Positions 27,007 through 34,935 are shown, numbered from the stretch's first letter. The stretch is DNA of 64,000 bases from Leptospirales bacterium (GCA_019694655.1 JAIBBN010000003.1:248001-312000); one strand, 5' to 3'. Numbers and translations: made by a program. The notes: a model not told the origin generated them from the sequence alone.

Positions 27007-27228
27007 CTACTTGGTCTTCATCACGAAGACGCCATCCCAGTCTGCGCCGGGAGGGTCTTTCATGTATGCCTCGCAACGCTCCACATACAATCGCGAGGGA
27101 CCATCTTCTGGCAAGGCCTGCAAGGCCTCCAGGAACTTATCTCGTGCGGCAGACCATTTTCGCTCTTTGTAGAGGGCAAGGCCCTCATCATAGATTTTGA
27201 GGAGTTTCAGCTGCTGGTCAGTGAGCAT
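27007..27228 (-). CDS. Mini-TPR protein resembling the C-terminal module of class III adenylate cyclases
   Basis: A 73-residue protein made of roughly one and a half TPR-like helical hairpins: LKLLKIYDEGLALYKERKW, then AARDKFLEALQALPEDGPS, and ending WDGVFVMKTK. From memory of the family, this pattern (Y-E-x-G-L-x-x-Y, EDGPS-x-x-Y, WDGV-x-x-M-x-x-K) is the short module found at the C-terminus of many bacterial adenylate/guanylate cyclases. Here it stands alone, 16 bp upstream of bactofilin in the same transcript. A scaffolding role is possible but unproven. Confidence 0.75.
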   Translation of the reverse strand: MLTDQQLKLLKIYDEGLALYKERKWSAARDKFLEALQALPEDGPSRLYVERCEAYMKDPPGADWDGVFVMKTK

Positions 27229-27297
27229 GGCGGACCTGAACTCCAGCAGACGGCGCCCGCCCGGTCCTGCAAGCGAAATCAGGCCGAGGATTGCGCT

Positions 27298-28818
27298 TCA
27301 GTGCAGGGCCTCTTCGATTGCCGAACCGGCCTTCTGCAATATTGCCAGCGCTTCCTCTGGCGCCGGCGGTTCATTGCGAAAAGCGGCGCAGAGCTGACGT
27401 ACATATTCCTTACGCCGCATCCCGGCCAGCACGGTGACCGGCGTTGGCCTGGCCAGCAGGTAGAGCAACGCTTGCAGGGCCAACGGCAAGCCGGCCAGCC
27501 GCGGCGAAGATTGACGCAACGCGTCCTCCACCGACGACATTCTCTGGTGGTAGCGAGCATCGAGCTCTCGCTCCCAGTGAGCAAGGGCGGCGTTTGCAGT
27601 CCGTGCCAGGGCCTCTACGGCATAGCGCTCGCCTTCCGTCTCTGCCAGAGCATTGAGACGATTTGCCGCTCGCTGCAGTGGTGATTGCAGCAGATGTAGA
27701 TTGGCCCGCAGCGCCTCGCGATGCAGCAGTCGCGGGCGCAGTTCCTGGATGATTTGAGAGGGCGCCGGCAATTCCGGGCCAAATCGAAAGCGTTCTCCGC
27801 CAAAGCGCTCCTGAATTTCGCTTTCAATTTCCTGCAGTCGTCCGATCGCCGCATCGAAATCGGCAATCTCCGTGTCGCCGTCGTCTGGCGGAGGATCGGC
27901 CAGGCGCGCCAGGCGGACCAGCCCGTGGCGCTCGTGCATGGCGTTCAGCGGGCGGTTGCTCATTGTCCACAAGCCGCGTTGTTCGGCTACGTCGCTCAGC
28001 AGATAGCCGCCCGCTCGACTGAAGCGAAAATCGCTTTCCAGCAAGTTTCCGGGGAATTGCAGCACTCGAAAGTTTGGACCGGCAAGCTCCAGCGTCATCG
28101 GCAGCGAAAGCAAGAGCGGCTGGTCGGCTGCCAGACTCAGGGCATTGGAGGAAACTCCATAGCAGCCGATGCGCCCCTGCTCGACCAACTGCTCCAGGCG
28201 GGCGAAGGCGCGAGCAAGCAAGCCACGCATCTGCTCGATGCTGCGCCTCTTGCCGCTGCTGCCAGACATCGCTGTTTCCGGATTGTGCAACAGCAGTACA
28301 TCCAGACTCGGCTGCTTGAGTCGACTCAAGCTCAGCGCAAGTTGATCCTCGAGAAAGTCAGGGTCCAGAGAGTGCCAGGATTCTGGACCGATCGCATCCA
28401 TTTGTGAGTAGCGGCCCGATCGCAATAGCAGGCGGGCGCTTTGACCTTGTAGAAAGCCAGCCTTGCTGACTAAAACGATCATCTCACGGCGCAGCCGACG
28501 AGCTCGAAAAAGCTCTTCCAGAGTCTGACCAATCATGGTTTCAGAGGCGCCGTCGGCATAGTTGCCGGCTGTGTCGATGACGTTGACGCCGCTTAGCAAT
28601 GCGTCGCGCAGAGCGTCGACGTGTTCGCGCACGCCCCGATGAACGCGATAACTTCCGAAACCAAGACGGGAAACCTCCCAACCGATCGCCGGCCGATGCC
28701 AGTAGCGGTCGATGTAGTCCTGATTGGAATCGGCAATGCGCTGGAAGTATTCCGTTGTAGCTTCGGCGCTTGCCCCGCCACGGGCTTCGCTGGCGCTGCC
28801 AGGCCCTGAGCTGAGCAT
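27298..28818 (-). CDS. Aldo/keto reductase family protein with long extensions
   Basis: The aldo/keto reductase barrel is recognised by its tetrad: D82 and Y87 in VIDTAGNYADGASE, K119 in VLVSKAGF, and H178 in LDVLLLHNPE. GVSSNAL lies further on. At 506 residues it is about 170-180 residues longer than usual. There is a 40-residue N-terminal extension and a long helical C-terminal region rich in Arg, Glu and Leu (about 330-470). A segment resembling the usual C-terminal barrel part (VTVLAGMRRKEYVRQL) follows. The substrate is unknown. It sits 10 bp downstream of the UvrB/C-motif gene. Confidence 0.83.
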   Translation of the reverse strand: MLSSGPGSASEARGGASAEATTEYFQRIADSNQDYIDRYWHRPAIGWEVSRLGFGSYRVHRGVREHVDALRDALLSGVNVIDTAGNYADGASETMIGQTLEELFRARRLRREMIVLVSKAGFLQGQSARLLLRSGRYSQMDAIGPESWHSLDPDFLEDQLALSLSRLKQPSLDVLLLHNPETAMSGSSGKRRSIEQMRGLLARAFARLEQLVEQGRIGCYGVSSNALSLAADQPLLLSLPMTLELAGPNFRVLQFPGNLLESDFRFSRAGGYLLSDVAEQRGLWTMSNRPLNAMHERHGLVRLARLADPPPDDGDTEIADFDAAIGRLQEIESEIQERFGGERFRFGPELPAPSQIIQELRPRLLHREALRANLHLLQSPLQRAANRLNALAETEGERYAVEALARTANAALAHWERELDARYHQRMSSVEDALRQSSPRLAGLPLALQALLYLLARPTPVTVLAGMRRKEYVRQLCAAFRNEPPAPEEALAILQKAGSAIEEALH

Positions 28819-28827
28819 GCCTTGCTT

Positions 28828-29565
28828 CTACCGCGAGACGAATTTCTGAATATCGCTCTGCAGAGAGGCGGCTTCTTCGTAGCGCTCCGCCTGAATTGCT
28901 CGGAACTTTTTCAAGTAGAGCCGGGCCAGATCGAGACCGCCGGCCTTCAAATCGCGCAGCAAGTTTCCCGTATCAAACTGGGGGAAGCGCTGCATGGCGT
29001 GGCGCAGCAGTGAATCCAATCGATCGCGCGAGGCCGAATCGCCGCTGCCGGATAGCGCCTGTTCCATTTCTTCAAACAGTCGCGACTCCGAATTGGGCGT
29101 CTGCGGTTCAGGAGCGGAGGGCGGGGAGGGCAAAGCGCGCAGCCTCCTTCCAGAAGGCGGAGCGCCGGCAGCAAAGCGCTTGCGGCAGAGTTCGACGTAG
29201 GCAAGTACCAGCTCGTTGAGCTGTTCCATCCGACGCCGCATGTAGTCCTCGCGCTCCTCTTCGGCCGGTGCGATATAATCTTCAGTGCGCACGATATCGA
29301 GGCGATCATCCCGTGCGGCAAGCGTCTCCAGCTCGGATAGATCGGCGGCGCTGATCGGCGGAAAGATTACCACCGGGAAATTGCTCTCTTGAGCGCCGAC
29401 GAAGCTCACAGCAATGTGACAGGCAAGCACGCCATCTTCCGGTTCGATTGGATTTTCGCCCCGAACCTCGCAGTAGACCAGCAGGTTGCCGCTGGGTTTT
29501 TCCGGATTTCCCGACTCGAACTGCAGCATCACTGGAAAGCAAGCGCCGGGCTGCGGATTCGTCAA
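28828..29565 (-). CDS. UvrB/UvrC-motif protein of unknown function
   Basis: A 245-residue protein with a beta-rich N-terminal part (about 15-90), a helical middle, a Pro/Ser/Glu-rich linker and a C-terminal helical pair. The pair is FRAIQAERYEEAASLQSDIQ, matching the UVR motif found in UvrB, UvrC, ClpC and McsA. I place the start at TTG 29565 because AGGAG lies 4 bp upstream; an ATG at 29529 is the alternative. A protein-interaction role is likely, but no catalytic domain was recognised. Confidence 0.72.
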   Translation of the reverse strand: MTNPQPGACFPVMLQFESGNPEKPSGNLLVYCEVRGENPIEPEDGVLACHIAVSFVGAQESNFPVVIFPPISAADLSELETLAARDDRLDIVRTEDYIAPAEEEREDYMRRRMEQLNELVLAYVELCRKRFAAGAPPSGRRLRALPSPPSAPEPQTPNSESRLFEEMEQALSGSGDSASRDRLDSLLRHAMQRFPQFDTGNLLRDLKAGGLDLARLYLKKFRAIQAERYEEAASLQSDIQKFVSR

Positions 29566-29575
29566 CCTACTCCTG

Positions 29576-29983
29576 TCATTCGCGAACCAGCAGGTTGCGC
29601 GAGGCAAAGGCCAGCTGCAGCGCCGAACCGGGCAAGAATAGCGCGGCTGCCGGCGCCGCCCGCGACCAGCTCAGCGAAAAAAGAAAGGGGCTGAATAAAA
29701 AGAGCATCGACAGGGCCAGATAGAAGATGCCGCCCCAGAAAAATAGGTCGCGGGAGTCGCCAGGATGGCTGCGCGCACCCCACAGAGCCATGGCGACAAA
29801 CAGCAGCGCGCCCCCTGCCAGGCGGCCAGCCCACAAAAAAGCCGGCGAAGATTCCGCGGACTGGAAGAGCAAAGCCGCCAGCCATTCGGGCGCCGCCAGC
29901 AGTGCAGCGGCCAGGGCCAGCAGCGGCAGCATTGTCAGCAACATGTAGAAGCTGAACTGGCTCTTCCACATGCGCCGGGCCAT
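29576..29983 (-). CDS. Four-helix integral membrane protein, unknown
   Basis: A 135-residue protein made almost entirely of four hydrophobic helices: MLLTMLPLLALAAALLAAP, WAGRLAGGALLFVAMALWG, FFWGGIFYLALSMLFLFS, and a weaker AAPAAALFLPGSALQLAF. Short charged loops (GARSHPGDSRD) separate them. No family was recognised. It lies between dcd and the UvrB/C-motif gene in the same direction, and its stop is 10 bp before the latter's start. Confidence 0.72.
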   Translation of the reverse strand: MARRMWKSQFSFYMLLTMLPLLALAAALLAAPEWLAALLFQSAESSPAFLWAGRLAGGALLFVAMALWGARSHPGDSRDLFFWGGIFYLALSMLFLFSPFLFSLSWSRAAPAAALFLPGSALQLAFASRNLLVRE

Positions 29984-30037
29984 AGTCGGAGACTTGTCTG
30001 TCCGGCCTCGCTGTCAATGGCATTTGCCGGCTGTTGA

Positions 30038-30562
30038 TCAGCGTCTTTCGAAGTCCTTGTAGAGCAGGCTGGGCTGGATCTCGCGATTGTTCTGATACTT
30101 GCCGGAGCGATACTCGACGATGGCGCCCTGCACGGTGTGGTAAAAGATCTGGCAGATGGGCGTACCGGCATAGATTCGAATCGGCTGGATGCAGGAGATT
30201 TCAAGCGTCCAGTAGCCGCAGAAGCCCACGTCGCCGAAACCGGCGGTCACATGGACGAACATCCCCAGCCGGCCAATCGAAGAACGACCTTCCAGCATTG
30301 GCACCAGGTTGCGAGTCTCCGTGTACTCCAGAGTACGGCCAAGATAGAGCCGACCGGGCGAAAGCAGCAGCCCCTCATCCGGTATGCGCAGCTTCTGTGT
30401 TGCGTTTGGACGGCGCATGTCCAGTTCGAGCTCCGCATACACCAGCAGTTCGTCATGCAGGCGCAGGTTGTAAGAGTTGGGATTGATCAGTGATTCATCA
30501 TATGGCTCAATCTTGATGTCGTCATTCAGTCGCTTTTTGATTTCCGGCCCGGTCAATATCAT
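30038..30562 (-). CDS. dcd: dCTP deaminase
   Basis: Dcd converts dCTP to dUTP, the main dUMP source in many bacteria; dut (7072-7536) then acts on the product. The 174-residue length from the ATG at 30562 is typical. Diagnostic segments are MILTGPEIKKRL, INPNSYNLRLHD, EGRSSIGRLGMFVHVTAGFG and GYWTLEIS with catalytic Glu121. A longer upstream reading frame exists, but MILTGPEI is the conserved N-terminus. It starts 5 bp after the enoyl-CoA hydratase stop. Confidence 0.94.
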   Translation of the reverse strand: MILTGPEIKKRLNDDIKIEPYDESLINPNSYNLRLHDELLVYAELELDMRRPNATQKLRIPDEGLLLSPGRLYLGRTLEYTETRNLVPMLEGRSSIGRLGMFVHVTAGFGDVGFCGYWTLEISCIQPIRIYAGTPICQIFYHTVQGAIVEYRSGKYQNNREIQPSLLYKDFERR

Positions 30563-30567
30563 GACTT

Positions 30568-31362
30568 CTATTCTCCAGTGAAAATGGGACGCCGCTTTTC
30601 GCGAAAGGCCGCCAGCGCTTCCTGGCGATCGTGCGTCGGAATTGTGGCCTGGTAGCATTCCTGCTCCCATTGCAGTGCGGCGGACAATTCCATCTGCATT
30701 CCACGGGCCATGGCCAGTTTGGCCTGGCGCAGCGCAATCGGCGCATTGGCCGCGATTTCGGCGGCCAGCTGCGAGGCCGCAGTCTGCAGCGCGGCGGCGG
30801 GCAGGGCGCGATTGACCAGGCCAAGGTTTGCAGCCTCTATGCCGCTGATGCGCCGCGCGCAGTAGATCAATTCAGCGGCTCGCGAGGCGCCAATCAAACG
30901 CGGAAGGCGCTGCGTGCCGCCGGCGCCGGGGATGATCCCCAGCGATGTCTCTGGCAGCCCCAGCAGGGCGTCCTCCGCTGCCAGGCGAAGGTCGCAGCAA
31001 AGTGCAAGCTCAAGGCCTCCGCCCAGGGCAGCTCCGTGGATCACCGCGATGGTTGGGGCGGGGAACTCCGCCAGTTGTTCGAAGAGCGCCGAGTTGCTCT
31101 GCAAAAATTCGCTTACTTCGTCAGGGCGCATGCCGGCGCGCTCTTTGAGATCCGCGCCACTGCAAAAGCCGCGACCAGCGCCGTCCAGAAGCAGCGCGCG
31201 CGTCGAACGCCCTGCCGCCAGACTGCCCAGCTCTTCCTTCAGCGCCTGCTGTAGCTCGCGATTGATTGCGTTGAGCTTCTCCGGACGATTGAGCGTCAGC
31301 TCCACAATTTCACCGCCGCCTGCCAGTGGGCTGCGCTTGAGACTCAGGACCGCCGCGGACAT
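30568..31362 (-). CDS. Enoyl-CoA hydratase/isomerase family protein
   Basis: A crotonase-fold enzyme of 264 residues that acts on acyl-CoA substrates. ELTLNRPEKLNAINRELQ, the CoA/oxyanion region RGFCSGADLKE, HGAALGGGLELALCCDLRLA and LPETSLGIIPGAGGTQRLPR are all present. The Glu of GGGLELA and the Glu of LPETSLG correspond to the two catalytic acids of hydratases, so a hydratase is favoured over an isomerase. The reading frame continues far upstream, but MSAAVLSLKRSP at 31362 is the natural start. It is the first gene of the minus-strand run and is divergent from the CDF gene. Confidence 0.9.
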   Translation of the reverse strand: MSAAVLSLKRSPLAGGGEIVELTLNRPEKLNAINRELQQALKEELGSLAAGRSTRALLLDGAGRGFCSGADLKERAGMRPDEVSEFLQSNSALFEQLAEFPAPTIAVIHGAALGGGLELALCCDLRLAAEDALLGLPETSLGIIPGAGGTQRLPRLIGASRAAELIYCARRISGIEAANLGLVNRALPAAALQTAASQLAAEIAANAPIALRQAKLAMARGMQMELSAALQWEQECYQATIPTHDRQEALAAFREKRRPIFTGE

Positions 31363-31464
31363 AGACTGCGGGCTTTGTCGGCTGCCGGGCTGGCCGGTCA
31401 ACTCGTTCAGCGGGGGGCCGAAGCGACTTGCCCTTGTTCGCCGCCGCGCGGCGATAGGTCGACC

Positions 31465-32502
31465 ATGCCTGCTTCGCTTTCGGAAAGCTCGGCCCGTACC
31501 ATCCAGCGAGCGGCCTTGCTTTCGATTTTCGCCGGCGCTCTGATTTCGCTGATTAAATTTGCGGCCTTTGTGATCACGGATTCGGCTGCCATCTTCTCGG
31601 ACGCTGTAGAAAGCATTAACAACGTGCTGGCAGCAAGCGTGGCCGCTTACGCCGTCTATCAGAGCGCGCGCGCGCCAGATCGTGAACATCCCTTTGGTCG
31701 CGGCCGCTGGGAATACTTCAGCGCTGGCTTTGAGGGCGGCCTGATCATTCTGGCCGCCCTGGCGATCCTGTATGAAGCGGCGCCGCGACTGCTGGGCGGC
31801 GAGGCGTTGCGACAGCTGCGGCTTGGCCTGGCGCTTACTGCCGCGGCTTCGCTGGCCAACGCCGTACTCGGTTGGTACTTGCAGCGAACCGGGCGGCGCC
31901 TGAACAGCGAAGCGCTGGTTGCCGACGGCAAACACGTATTTTCTGATGTCATCACCAGCCTTGGCGTACTGCTGGGGGTTGGCGGCGTCGTATTGAGCGG
32001 CTGGCAATGGCTCGATCCGCTGGTAGCCTGCGCCATGGCTCTGTGGATACTGATTTCGGGAGTGCGCATCGTCCAGTCCAGCTTCCATCGATTGCTGGAT
32101 CGAGTCCGACCGGAGACGCTGCAGGCGGCGGTGGCTGCGCTGCACGCCGCCCGGCGCGACGCAATGATCTTTCCCCATCGACTGCGCCTGCGCGAAAGCG
32201 GCCCGCGTCTGGAGATCAACTTTCATTTGATCACTCCGCGTTTTTATACAATCGAGGAATTGCACCGACTGGAAAGCGCAATCGATCATGATTTGCAGAC
32301 CTCCCTCGACCGCCCGCTGGACTTGCTGATGCATAGCGACCCGTGCTCGCCGCTGCATTGCACCATTTGCCGCGTTCAGGGCTGTCCGCTGCGGCGGGAG
32401 GCTGCTACCGGCGACCTGCACTGGGATGCCAGCAGCCTCACTGGCGACGGTCATCTGGCCCTGGCGCCTGAATCGCGAAGTATTCCCGCCGGCAGCGAGT
32501 GA
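31465..32502 (+). CDS. Cation diffusion facilitator (CDF) metal transporter
   Basis: CDF proteins export divalent metals by proton antiport. The 345-residue protein has six membrane helices and a cytoplasmic C-terminal domain. Helix 2 holds FSDAVESINNVLA, in which the metal-site pair appears as E-x3-N rather than D/H-x3-D. The loop has EHPFGRGRWEYF. Helix 5 has HVFSD (H-x3-D). The C-terminal region ends with a Cys/His cluster (CSPLHCTICRVQGCPLR) that could bind metal. The ATG at 31465 is used. Confidence 0.88.
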   Translation: MPASLSESSARTIQRAALLSIFAGALISLIKFAAFVITDSAAIFSDAVESINNVLAASVAAYAVYQSARAPDREHPFGRGRWEYFSAGFEGGLIILAALAILYEAAPRLLGGEALRQLRLGLALTAAASLANAVLGWYLQRTGRRLNSEALVADGKHVFSDVITSLGVLLGVGGVVLSGWQWLDPLVACAMALWILISGVRIVQSSFHRLLDRVRPETLQAAVAALHAARRDAMIFPHRLRLRESGPRLEINFHLITPRFYTIEELHRLESAIDHDLQTSLDRPLDLLMHSDPCSPLHCTICRVQGCPLRREAATGDLHWDASSLTGDGHLALAPESRSIPAGSE

Positions 32503-32524
32503 AGGCCGCCGGCGCGAATTCGTT

Positions 32525-32553
32525 TTGCCTTGCCAGGCGCACAAACCGATAAA
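32525..32553 (+). promoter_or_regulatory. Possible sigma-70 promoter for fliH
   Basis: TTGCCT (32525-32530), a 17-bp spacer and GATAAA (32548-32553) match the sigma-70 consensus at four of six positions each. They lie about 40 bp upstream of fliH, in the gap after the CDF gene. No flagellar sigma-28 consensus was seen. Weak evidence, from pattern only. Confidence 0.3.
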
Positions 32554-32594
32554 TACAGGGAACGCCGCGCCACTGAGGCGCGCGCCCGGCAACC

Positions 32595-33527
32595 ATGGCG
32601 CAAAGCAATAAGCTCGTCTTCAAGCCCGCCCAGATCGCACAGGTGCAGGAATCGGTGGAGCTTGATATCCCCGATAAGTACAAGAAATACCAGGGGATCG
32701 ATGAGACCGATGAGTACGAGGTAGATGCCGACGGCAATGTAATTGAGCAGTACCACGGCCCAACGATTGAAGAAATCGAAGCCGAACTGGAACGCTACCG
32801 CAAGGAAACCGAAGAGCGCATTCAGAAGGAAGTGGATGAGGCGCACGAGCGCTCGCGCCAGATCGAAGAAGAGGGCAAGGCCGTCGCCTTCAACCTGATC
32901 CAGGAATCCAAGGAAAAAGCCAAACGCGAAGAAGAAGCGGCCCGGCTGAACGCCGAACAGATCATCGAGCGCGCCAAACTGGAAGTCGAGCGCATGGTCA
33001 AGGACGCCGAAATGCGCGTCGCCGAAATCGAGCATGAGGCCTACCAGAAGGGCTATGACGCCGGCCGGGAAGTCGGCTTCAAGAAGGGACAGGCCGAGGT
33101 TCGGCGGCTCATTGACCGCCTTGGAACCATTGTAGGCCAGGCCATTGACGTGCGCGAAGAGATCATTGCCGCCTCCGAAAAGCAGATGGTGGATATGATC
33201 CTGATGATTGCCCGCAAGGTGATCAAGGACGAAGTAGTCGAACGGAAAGAAGTCGTCCTCAACAATATTCGCGAAGCTCTGAAGCGAATTAAGGATCGCG
33301 ACCGCGTCGACATCCGCGTCAACTTTGCGGACCTGGAATTGACCACGGCGCACAAAGACGAACTGATCAAGATGATGGAATCGCTGCGCAAGGTCAACAT
33401 CTACGAGGATTCGCGCATCGATCGCGGCGGTTGTATTATCGAAACCGACGTTGGATCGATCGACGCCCGCATCTCTACCCAGCTCAAGGAAATCGAAGAG
33501 GCAATTCGCAACGCCGAGCCGTTCTAA
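32595..33527 (+). CDS. fliH: Flagellar assembly protein FliH
   Basis: FliH binds and restrains the flagellar export ATPase FliI. The 310-residue protein starts MAQSNKLVFKPAQIAQ. A long charged coiled coil follows (about 55-170, repeated Glu/Lys/Arg heptads including VERMVKDAEMRVAEIEHEAY and the GYDAGREVGFKKGQ Gly-x3-Gly segment). The C-terminal globular domain contains MILMIARKVIKDE, VDIRVN and RGGCIIETDVGSIDARI. These are typical of spirochaete FliH. It normally lies with fliF, fliG and fliI, but no other flagellar gene is in this window. Confidence 0.9.
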   Translation: MAQSNKLVFKPAQIAQVQESVELDIPDKYKKYQGIDETDEYEVDADGNVIEQYHGPTIEEIEAELERYRKETEERIQKEVDEAHERSRQIEEEGKAVAFNLIQESKEKAKREEEAARLNAEQIIERAKLEVERMVKDAEMRVAEIEHEAYQKGYDAGREVGFKKGQAEVRRLIDRLGTIVGQAIDVREEIIAASEKQMVDMILMIARKVIKDEVVERKEVVLNNIREALKRIKDRDRVDIRVNFADLELTTAHKDELIKMMESLRKVNIYEDSRIDRGGCIIETDVGSIDARISTQLKEIEEAIRNAEPF

Positions 33528-33533
33528 CATAGT

Positions 33534-33570
33534 GTGCAGAGCATCAGGCATCCTGCCTGATGCTCTGCAC
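33534..33570. repeat. Perfect 17-bp inverted repeat 6 bp after fliH
   Basis: GTGCAGAGCATCAGGCA (33534-33550) is followed by TCC and its exact reverse complement (33554-33570). A 17-bp perfect stem with a 3-nt loop is very stable as RNA and can extrude as a cruciform. No T-run follows, so it may stop or protect the fliH transcript without being a canonical terminator. It is part of a larger repeat island. Confidence 0.92.
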
Positions 33571-33623
33571 GAAATTCATTCGCAATCGAGACGCGCAAGG
33601 CATCCCTGCCTTGCGCTGGTCTT
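33549..33623. repeat. 75-bp imperfect direct repeat, copy A
   Basis: This stretch recurs 165 bp downstream (33714-33788) with about 10 differences in 75 positions. It includes a perfect 10-bp hairpin, GCGCAAGGCA/TGCCTTGCGC, at 33593-33616 around a TCCC loop. The hairpin is identical in both copies, so it is the better-conserved part. Confidence 0.88.
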
Positions 33624-33633
33624 GCGCACATTC

Positions 33634-33706
33634 GGCCTTTGCGCAAGTTCCTTGCCCGGCGCAGCTTGCATCGCTGCGCCGGCGTCGCTGCGCTCCGGCA
33701 AAGGCC
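33634..33706. repeat. Nested inverted repeats between the two direct-repeat copies
   Basis: An inner perfect 10-bp stem (CCGGCGCAGC at 33656-33665 with GCTGCGCCGG at 33673-33682, 7-nt loop) is enclosed by an outer 9-bp stem (GGCCTTTGC at 33634-33642 with GCAAAGGCC at 33698-33706). Together they would fold into one long branched hairpin. Confidence 0.75.
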
Positions 33707-33713
33707 GCGCCGA

Positions 33714-33788
33714 CATCCTGGCTGATGATCTGCACACAGTTCATTGGCAATTGAGGAGCGCAAGGCATCCCTGCCTTGCGCAGGTCTT
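33714..33788. repeat. 75-bp imperfect direct repeat, copy B
   Basis: The second copy of the element at 33549-33623. It starts CATCCTGGCTGATGATCTG and contains the same 10-bp hairpin at 33758-33781. The 17-bp palindrome found at the start of copy A is not intact here. From 33789 to about 33985 no gene is seen. That stretch holds a further hairpin (33917-33929 with 33955-33967, 13 bp with one G-U or mismatch) just ahead of the pyrophosphatase gene. Confidence 0.88.
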
Positions 33789-33985
33789 CGCTACCCTTGG
33801 CCAGGCGCAGCCTGAGCCGAGGCCCCTGTGTGTTTTAGATTGGGCCTGGCGGCGGCATGAGCCGATGGACGGGGCAGGACAGCTTCGCCCCGCAAAGTTC
33901 CAGGCTTGTCGGATTGGCACAGGGCCCGGTCGACACAGTCGAGAATTCCTCTTGCCGGGCCTTGTGCAGCGGCCACATTCGGCAG

Positions 33986-34582
33986 GTGGCAAGCGAGCAT
34001 ACTTCGAGTCTAACGCCGTGGAAGACGCCAGATCATCTGGAAAATACAGCCTGGCATGCGGTTGATATTGGTCCGGTACACGAGTTGTGGTGTTTCATCG
34101 AAATCCCACGCGGATCCAAATACAAGTACGAGATGCACAAGCCAACAGGCATTGTGATGGTCGACCGCGTGCTGCACAGCGCGGTCCACTATCCGGCCAA
34201 CTACGGTTTCATTCCGCGAACCTTCTGCGACGACAATGACCCCCTTGATGTACTGGTGCTTGGCCAGCAGGAGGTGGGCCCCAGCGTGCTGATGCGCGGC
34301 CGGCCCATCGGCGTCATGACCATGCACGACAATCAAGAACGCGATGATAAGATCATTGCCGTCCATGCCAACGATCCGGAATACAATCACTACCAGGATA
34401 TCAGCGAGCTTCCCGGTCACAAAACCAGGGAACTGGAACGCTTCTTCACCGACTACAAGGCCCTTGAGTATGAGGGGCGGCGCGTGGAAATTGATCGATT
34501 CTCTGGCGCCGAGGCGGCGCGACGCATCATCCATGATGCTGTAGAATTGTATATCACCACCTATGTAAATCGGAAGCAATGA
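33986..34582 (+). CDS. ppa: Inorganic pyrophosphatase (family I)
   Basis: A soluble pyrophosphatase that hydrolyses PPi and drives biosynthesis. Family signatures include [37 protein letters not shown], the metal site [19 protein letters not shown] and the K-x2-D-Y-K segment near FFTDYKALE. Homology begins around [19 protein letters not shown]. The start is uncertain: no ATG lies close in frame, GTG at 33986 gives 198 residues, and CTG at 34039 would be closer to the family start. It overlaps the next gene by ATGA. Upstream lies the repeat island. Confidence 0.9.
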   Translation: MASEHTSSLTPWKTPDHLENTAWHAVDIGPVHELWCFIEIPRGSKYKYEMHKPTGIVMVDRVLHSAVHYPANYGFIPRTFCDDNDPLDVLVLGQQEVGPSVLMRGRPIGVMTMHDNQERDDKIIAVHANDPEYNHYQDISELPGHKTRELERFFTDYKALEYEGRRVEIDRFSGAEAARRIIHDAVELYITTYVNRKQ

Positions 34583-34920
34583 GAGCCGCAATGCGCGTTT
34601 TGCTCTCCATTCCGCTCCTGGCGGCGGCGCTGTTGTCTGGCAGCTGTCAGGTAGCGCAGCCAGCCAATGCGCCGCCATTCTCGGCGGTGCATGCCGATGT
34701 AACCTTGCACTATCAGATTCCTGCTGCTGGTCCGCTAGGACCGCGACGCGGAGAGTCTTGTATCTACAGTTATGCAGGCGTCTGGGCCAGCGGCGATGCA
34801 GGCATTCGAGCGGCGGCCGCCGCGGGCGCCGTCAGCAATATTCGTGCGGTGGACTACAGCTATTACAGCTGGTTCTGGATTCTGTTCCAGCGTCAGTGCA
34901 CTGTGGTCTACGGCGATTGA
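34579..34920 (+). CDS. TRL-like lipoprotein
   Basis: A 113-residue small lipoprotein. The signal peptide ([16 protein letters not shown]) puts the lipidated Cys at residue 23. The mature part has the TRL-type pattern: a Gly-x-x-Gly near [13 protein letters not shown], then [20 protein letters not shown] and [25 protein letters not shown] (tRNA-associated locus) proteins are small envelope proteins common in Leptospira and Legionella, with no established role. GGAAG lies before the ATG at 34579, which overlaps the ppa stop. A second ATG at 34591 is possible. Confidence 0.78.
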   Translation: MRAAMRVLLSIPLLAAALLSGSCQVAQPANAPPFSAVHADVTLHYQIPAAGPLGPRRGESCIYSYAGVWASGDAGIRAAAAAGAVSNIRAVDYSYYSWFWILFQRQCTVVYGD

Positions 34921-34935
34921 CTGGTCGGAGTTGCG

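Noticed and set aside
31363-32592. Upstream extension of the enoyl-CoA hydratase frame to 32592
   Set aside because: The extra 410 residues are antisense to the CDF transporter and unlike crotonases; the natural start is MSAAVLSL at 31362.
33524-33768. Short minus-strand frames in the repeat island with repeated SIANE-type peptides
   Set aside because: The peptide repetition is a result of the 165-bp direct-repeat spacing being a multiple of three. Hairpins are better conserved than the peptides, and no ribosome site is seen.
33857-33985. ATG at 33857 as the start of pyrophosphatase
   Set aside because: The added residues have no similarity to the family, and this stretch contains the pre-ppa hairpin, so it is probably leader DNA.
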